In this document: positions 59,914 to 64,000 of the stretch, one piece after another
Layout of the letters: every line of letters begins with the position of its first letter
Position numbering within the stretch: position 1 is the first letter of the stretch
Assembly: GCA_039917615.1 (NCBI GenBank)
Contig: JBDSJD010000015.1
Coordinates: 62,001 to 126,000, forward strand
DNA from: ZC4RG30 sp039917615
Lineage (GTDB): Bacteria > Pseudomonadota > Gammaproteobacteria > Steroidobacterales > Steroidobacteraceae
DNA: 64,000 nucleotides
Direction of reading: 5' to 3'
Made by a program: the position numbers and the translations under genes
The notes under the pieces: generated by a model
Databases searched by the model: none
The model's input: the letters and a program-made list of their open reading frames with translations, nothing else
Told to the model about the DNA's origin: nothing

Positions 59914-60171
59914 ATGCCCATCTACGACTACAAGTGCCGAATCTGCGCGCACCGCTTTGAGCAGCTCGTCAAGCCAGACGAGACGCCAAATTGCCCGGCC
60001 TGCGGCGCTGCAAGCCCGCAGCGATTCTTCCCTTGGTCCGCCTCCGTGAGCACTGGCAGAACGCGTGAACGCTCGCTCAATGTCGCCAGCGTCAAGGCCC
60101 GCGCTGAGAAGCGGGAGAAGGATCACGCGCACAGTGAATATATGCGCAAGCACAACGAGGACCATAGCTAG
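59914..60171 (+). CDS. FmdB family zinc-ribbon protein
   Basis: The 85-residue protein starts MPIYDYKCRICAHRFEQ, typical of FmdB, and has a second CxxC (NCPACGAA), making a four-cysteine zinc ribbon (about 8-31). The C-terminal part is charged and helical. FmdB was first linked to formamidase gene regulation; most members are uncharacterised. It begins two bases after the paralog pair and may be co-transcribed with it. Confidence 0.88.
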   Translation: MPIYDYKCRICAHRFEQLVKPDETPNCPACGAASPQRFFPWSASVSTGRTRERSLNVASVKARAEKREKDHAHSEYMRKHNEDHS

Positions 60172-60248
60172 TACTCGTTTGGCTGACGATAAGGAGTGCG
60201 CCTATAGGGCAAGACCGCGCGTCCAATTTGTTCAGGGGTCCGCAAACG

Positions 60249-61982
60249 TCAACGCCCGCCTCCGCCTCCGCCTCCACCCCCGCCACCGGACGAACCACCT
60301 CCACCTCCGCCAGAGCTTGAGCCCGGCGGCGTTGACGAGGCGGAGATCTGTTGGGTCAGCGCACCGCCCAAAGAGTTGCCGATACTGGCCAGACCCATAG
60401 GGCTGGACATGCTGCCACCGTGGTACCAACCCGGCGAACTCTGCTGCGCCATCGCGGCACCCACAGCAGCCGTGAATTTACTGGTCCAGGCTTCTTCCAC
60501 TTCCAGCGCCATGGCATACGGCAGCAGTGCCTCATAGCGCTTCGCATCCAGCGCGGGCGGCTGGCCCGGTCCCGGCAACGATTTCAGTTCGTCGCGCTCG
60601 GCGACACCCAGGTACATTCGCAGGCCTTCGATCTCGTCGAGCAGCTTGCGACCTTCGCGGGTAGGTGCTTTCAACAGCCTCGCAAACACCAGGTGCATCA
60701 CCAATCCCAGCACACCCAACGCGATCAGGGCCGGGATGCCATTGCCGCCAGACACCAGAAAGGAAACAAGGCCCACAAGCAGGGACGCAATCCCGCCCAT
60801 CACCACAATACCGCCGTTGGACTTGAAGTACCGCGGCTTGAGGCGCTTAGACATTTCTGCCGCATGAGCTGACAGGGCCCCGCTGACACGCGCGGCCTCG
60901 GTGTCCTTCAGCACGATCGAGTTGCCATCTTCGAAAAGCCGCTTGGCGAGGACACGCTGGCTTGTTGAAAGCCGATCAACATTTGCATGAGGCTCACGCA
61001 CCAGACGCCATCCTTCGCTGCCATGGCCCTGATGAATTTGCAGAAATCCGCGCACACCCATGTCCACCACGTCCGCGGAAAAACACCGTTGGTCGTTGCT
61101 CATCCGCCGCAACATGCGCAGCTCGCCGGGCGCAAAACCCTCCGGTGGCTGGTAACGGGGGAAAGTCGGGCCGGCGGCCGGATCGATGCCTACCTGGGTC
61201 CAGCGCCGCAGGTAATAAATGCCCAATAGAATCAGGCCCGCCAGAGCCACCAGGACGCCGCGATTGTCACGTAGAAACCAGCCGACTTTCTTTGTGCCTG
61301 AAGGTTCTTCGATGATCCCTTTGGGAAATCCAACCGAGATGGTCAGCCCTTCATACGGCGCCAGGCTGCGCGTGGTATGGAACAACGCAACGCCCGGCTC
61401 TGCGGAACTGGCCTGGTAATCCTTCCCGTGTTCTTCTCCGCCATGCCCCGTGTACCCGTCCAGATTGAGCGCAGCCGACGCGACTCGCGAGGGCAGCAAA
61501 ACCCTCGCATGTACCTCGTCAATGAAAAAATCCCAGCCGAGTCCAGTTACGTTCCAGTACAGCTCGTCGTGCCCGGCAAAGAAGCCGAGTTGGCGAGTAG
61601 TCCGGTAGCGGATGGTGAAAGTGAACTCGCCGGGTGTTGGCAGGAAAGTGTCATCGCCAGTATTGACCCGAATACCATTGGCTACACGCTCGGTGAAGTT
61701 CGGCTCGCTGTGGCCGTCACGCTCCACGCCCAACAGTTCGAAGGCGACTTCGACCTGGTTGCCGAAACCATCCTTGTAGCGCGTCGGGAAATCCCGATAG
61801 ATACCGCGCCGGATGTTCGTCCCTTCGGCCCGGACGCGGATGCTTTCGGTCACGAGCACGCTGCCATCGGTCTGGATGGCCATATCGCTGTCATAGCGGA
61901 GAATGCGCTCGTCGGCGGTTGCCGGCGTCACTGTCGCCAGCAAGACGAGCAGACCAAGGATCAGTGGCAGGCGTTTGTTCAT
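60249..61982 (-). CDS. DUF2207 membrane protein with glycine-rich tail
   Basis: The 577-residue protein has a signal peptide (ends ATA-DERI), an N-terminal DUF2207 beta domain (YDSDMAIQTDGSVLVTESI, NIRRGIYRDFPTRY, TFTIRYRTTRQLGFF) and a transmembrane helix near 240. A cytoplasmic region and a second hydrophobic pair follow (about 385-435), ending in SSGGGGGG. This is the YciQ-like family. Its ATG overlaps the lemA stop, and LemA/DUF2207 pairs are common. Function unknown. Confidence 0.9.
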   Translation of the reverse strand: MNKRLPLILGLLVLLATVTPATADERILRYDSDMAIQTDGSVLVTESIRVRAEGTNIRRGIYRDFPTRYKDGFGNQVEVAFELLGVERDGHSEPNFTERVANGIRVNTGDDTFLPTPGEFTFTIRYRTTRQLGFFAGHDELYWNVTGLGWDFFIDEVHARVLLPSRVASAALNLDGYTGHGGEEHGKDYQASSAEPGVALFHTTRSLAPYEGLTISVGFPKGIIEEPSGTKKVGWFLRDNRGVLVALAGLILLGIYYLRRWTQVGIDPAAGPTFPRYQPPEGFAPGELRMLRRMSNDQRCFSADVVDMGVRGFLQIHQGHGSEGWRLVREPHANVDRLSTSQRVLAKRLFEDGNSIVLKDTEAARVSGALSAHAAEMSKRLKPRYFKSNGGIVVMGGIASLLVGLVSFLVSGGNGIPALIALGVLGLVMHLVFARLLKAPTREGRKLLDEIEGLRMYLGVAERDELKSLPGPGQPPALDAKRYEALLPYAMALEVEEAWTSKFTAAVGAAMAQQSSPGWYHGGSMSSPMGLASIGNSLGGALTQQISASSTPPGSSSGGGGGGSSGGGGGGGGGGGR

Positions 61983-62530
61983 CGCTCCAGATCCAGCTTT
62001 GGCGCGACATCTGCGCTTTCGGCAGCCTCGAAGAATTCTGCCAGCTTGAAGCCGAAGGCATTGGCGACGAGCAGGTCAGGAAACCGTTGTACCCCATCGT
62101 TGAGCTCGCGCACCGCGCCGTTGTAGAAGCGGCGGGCATACTGCAGATGGTCCTCGACCTCCACCAGATCGCGCTGCAGTCTCAGGAAGTTCTCGCTGGC
62201 CTTGAGGTCCGGATAGGCCTCCTTGATCAGCATCAGGCGGTCCACTTCATGCTCAAGTGCCGCCTCGACCGTCGCAAGTCTGGTCGGCGTGCTGGTCGCC
62301 ATCGCTTTCGTACGCAAGGCGGTGACACTCTCGAACACAGACTTCTCGTGGCCAGCGTACGCGCGCACGGCATCGACCAGCATCGGCACCAGATCGTGGC
62401 GACGCGTCAGCTGAACGCCGATGTCGCTCCACCCGGCGCGGACCTGGTTGCGCAGGCGCACCAGGCGATTGAACAAGAGGATTGCCCAGATCAGGAAGGC
62501 GAGCAGTACCAGAAAAGGAATGAAGCTCAT
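61979..62530 (-). CDS. lemA: LemA family protein
   Basis: The 183-residue protein has an N-terminal transmembrane helix (about 3-22) and the LemA helical domain (FNRLVRLRNQVRAGWSDIGV, RRHDLVPMLVDAVRAYAGHE, NDGVQRFPDLLVANAFGF). LemA proteins are inner-membrane proteins of unknown function, often beside DUF2207 proteins. I chose the ATG at 62530; the open frame upstream crosses the ddl remnant and has no LemA homology. Confidence 0.93.
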   Translation of the reverse strand: MSFIPFLVLLAFLIWAILLFNRLVRLRNQVRAGWSDIGVQLTRRHDLVPMLVDAVRAYAGHEKSVFESVTALRTKAMATSTPTRLATVEAALEHEVDRLMLIKEAYPDLKASENFLRLQRDLVEVEDHLQYARRFYNGAVRELNDGVQRFPDLLVANAFGFKLAEFFEAAESADVAPKLDLER

Positions 62531-62538
62531 GCACGCGA

Positions 62539-62789
62539 CTATATGCCGCTCGGCCTGAGGCCGGCCCGGCAGATTCGATCCAGCAGCTCCGGAAACCCGA
62601 TCCCCGCCGCCTTCGCAGCCTGCGGCAACAGACTCGTGGCCGTCATGCCGGGGAGGGAGTTGGCTTCCAGGCACCAGTAACGCCCTGGTCGTGGCCGAGG
62701 TGACGCAGGGCTGGAATGATTTGAGCAGCACTTGCGATGGAGACGTCGCGCTCTTCGCTCGTTCCGCCAAATAGTACGGCAATCTTCAC
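62539..62789 (-). pseudogene. ddl: Internally deleted D-alanine--D-alanine ligase remnant
   Basis: The 5' piece, from the GTG at 62789, encodes about 34 residues of a Ddl N-terminus (KIAVLFGGTSEERDVSIASA, then PALRHLGHD). Near 62680-62690 it joins, in a different frame, a Ddl C-terminus (RYWCLEANSLPGMTATSLLP, then AAKAAGIGFPELLDRI) that ends at a TAG. About 225 codons of a normal enzyme of some 300 residues are missing, including the ATP-grasp core, so it cannot be functional. A working ddl is presumably elsewhere. Confidence 0.88.
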
Positions 62790-62953
62790 AGTGACAAACC
62801 ACCCGCGTTGATGGACCATTCAAGTAATCTGCAGGGATTATGCCGTGACGCTGGGAGTAGTCGGTGAAATCTTCGGCAGCATTCACTCTGTTGATCTCCG
62901 TGAATGCATTGCGCCAGGGTGCTCGGGGCATCACCCAGATTTGTAGGAAACCT
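62790..62953. other. Short intergenic region
   Basis: This gap separates the ddl remnant and the rightward transglycosylase gene. I see no convincing gene, hairpin or promoter hexamers in it. It may contain decayed sequence from upstream of ddl. Confidence 0.4.
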
Positions 62954-64000
62954 ATGCAACACATGCACAGCTCTCCAGATCGATCTGCATCGGGCTTTCT
63001 CTTTCGGTGCTGGCTCACGACTTGCCTCGCAGTGTTGGTCGCACTCACGAGCAGCCACGCCGCGAGCCCCATAGACCCGCTTGGACAGCGCACTGAGTTC
63101 CAGCAGGCCTACGGTCGGATCGCCGAAGCGCCCACTGTCGTCGCAACTAGCGACAGCGCAACTCTGCGCAGCTATGCCCTGTATCCCTACCTCCAGGCCG
63201 CGCGCCTGAGCCATGCCCTTGATGTCGCCGGCGCTGGGGTGTCTGCGGCGCTGGATGAGCAGATCGCGGCGTTCGTCCGTGCCCACGACGGGGAACCCGT
63301 GGCGCAAGACCTTCGCCGCAGCTGGCTCGCCGGCCTCGCCGCCCGCGCGAGGTGGAATCAGTTCCTCGCGTTTCATCGCGACGCGAGCGACGGCGCTGCG
63401 CTGCGCTGCCTCGGGTTTGCCGCGAGTATCGAACTACAGCGCACCGAGGAGCTTGCGGCGGAGGTCACCCAGGCATGGCTGACACCGCGCAGTCTTCCTG
63501 ATTGCGAGCGCGCGTTCGATTGGCTGCGCGGCACCGGCGGCTTGGCCGATGCCCTGATTGAGCAGCGCGTGCGTCTCGCACTTGAAGGTGGCAATGCGGC
63601 CTTTGCGCGCCAGATCGTACCGCTGCTGCCGGCCGAGCGCGCAGGGCCGCTGCTGCAATGGGCCGCGCTGCTGGAGAATCCACGGCGCGAGGTCGATGCC
63701 CTCATCACCGCACCGAACACCGCCGTCGAAACGCATGCGCTGCTCGCCGCGTGGACGAAGCTCGCGCGCGCCGACCACGTGGCGGCAGAGCAACGCTTCG
63801 AGAAGCTGCTGCGTGCACGCAAGCTCGACCCGCGCGCGGCGAGTCCGTTCGCATTGGCACTTGCATTGGCGCTGTCGTGGGATCGCGATGCGGATGCACT
63901 CAAGTATTTCGCGCGCGTCGAGGCTGTCGACTTCGACGACCCCGCACGTGAATGGCAGGCGCGCGCCTCACTCTGGGCCAGAGACTGGAAGCAGGCCTCT
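62954..64000 (+). CDS. slt: Soluble lytic murein transglycosylase, N-terminal part (runs off the right edge)
   Basis: An uninterrupted frame of 349 codons begins at the ATG at 62954 (AGGA about six bases upstream; a second Met at 62963) and continues past the window end. It has a signal peptide (about 15-38, ending SSHAAS) and then the helical U-superhelix of Slt70: LRSYALYPYLQAARL, RRSWLAGLAARARWNQFL, LPDCERAFDWLRGTGGLAD and GGNAAFARQIVPLLP. The catalytic C-terminal SLT domain lies outside the window. Slt cleaves peptidoglycan to anhydromuropeptides in the periplasm. Confidence 0.88.
   Translation, partial: MQHMHSSPDRSASGFLFRCWLTTCLAVLVALTSSHAASPIDPLGQRTEFQQAYGRIAEAPTVVATSDSATLRSYALYPYLQAARLSHALDVAGAGVSAALDEQIAAFVRAHDGEPVAQDLRRSWLAGLAARARWNQFLAFHRDASDGAALRCLGFAASIELQRTEELAAEVTQAWLTPRSLPDCERAFDWLRGTGGLADALIEQRVRLALEGGNAAFARQIVPLLPAERAGPLLQWAALLENPRREVDALITAPNTAVETHALLAAWTKLARADHVAAEQRFEKLLRARKLDPRAASPFALALALALSWDRDADALKYFARVEAVDFDDPAREWQARASLWARDWKQAS

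Noticed and set aside
1..64000. Search for tRNA, rRNA, CRISPR arrays, insertion sequences and prophage genes
   Set aside because: I saw no T-arm-like motif with a cloverleaf context, no regularly spaced direct repeats with spacers, and no transposase or integrase.

Overview
The window is 64 kb of GC-rich DNA packed with genes in short, often translationally coupled operons. The gene content suggests a gammaproteobacterium: SthA, Hsp15, Slt, BipA/TypA, the PA2779/PA2778 pair, NasS/NasT and sigma-54/NtrC-type control. The DUF1592/DUF1552 pair and two divergent Tat-exported molybdenum hydroxylases hint at a Steroidobacteraceae/Nevskiales-like lineage, but that placement is inference. I saw no rRNA, tRNA, CRISPR array, IS element or prophage.

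Positions 1-7,300 hold a DUF1592/DUF1552 pair cut by the left edge, a lipoprotein, acyl-CoA thioesterase II and a ferredoxin-NADP reductase-like flavoprotein. Positions 7,300-19,150 hold a MarR regulator, a membrane-bound winged-helix regulator coupled to an ABC exporter, typA with a rhomboid, an operon of sthA, an MsbA-like exporter and a diguanylate cyclase, then peptide deformylase and a glycine-rich RRM protein.

Positions 19,300-28,100 hold two molybdenum hydroxylases transcribed away from each other. The left operon has three enzyme subunits, with an apparent 4Fe-4S site in the FAD subunit. It continues into an unannotated 54-residue membrane protein, a cytochrome b, an unknown protein and an esterase. 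The right operon is an isoquinoline 1-oxidoreductase-like pair. Each system has one subunit carrying both a Tat motif and a lipobox.

Positions 28,200-33,400 hold a bactofilin coupled to a zinc-ribbon protein and a YadGH-like ABC exporter, a MerR/TipAS regulator with a 19-bp-spacer promoter, and a HupE-like protein with a membrane-anchor partner.

Positions 33,400-50,700 are a nitrate assimilation island. One operon encodes an MFS nitrate transporter, NirB, a NirD-FAD-reductase fusion and assimilatory nitrate reductase. A phosphatase-kinase fusion is divergent from it. A second operon encodes a nitrate ABC transporter (nrtA, nrtB, fused nrtCD), an outer-membrane porin and the NasT/NasS nitrate-responsive antitermination pair. 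Upstream of nrtA lie a near-perfect sigma-54 promoter, an NtrC-like site, and a leader with mutually exclusive antiterminator and terminator hairpins. Together these fit dual control by nitrogen limitation and nitrate.

Positions 50,700-64,000 are a patchwork: a secreted 11-residue-repeat protein, a glycine-zipper lipoprotein, an SPFH protein, remnants of an ECF sigma/anti-sigma pair abutting hslR, PA2779/PA2778 proteins, a periplasmic cyclophilin, small proteins, a tandem pair of unknown membrane-anchored paralogs, FmdB, LemA/DUF2207, an internally deleted ddl remnant, and the start of a lytic transglycosylase that runs off the right edge.
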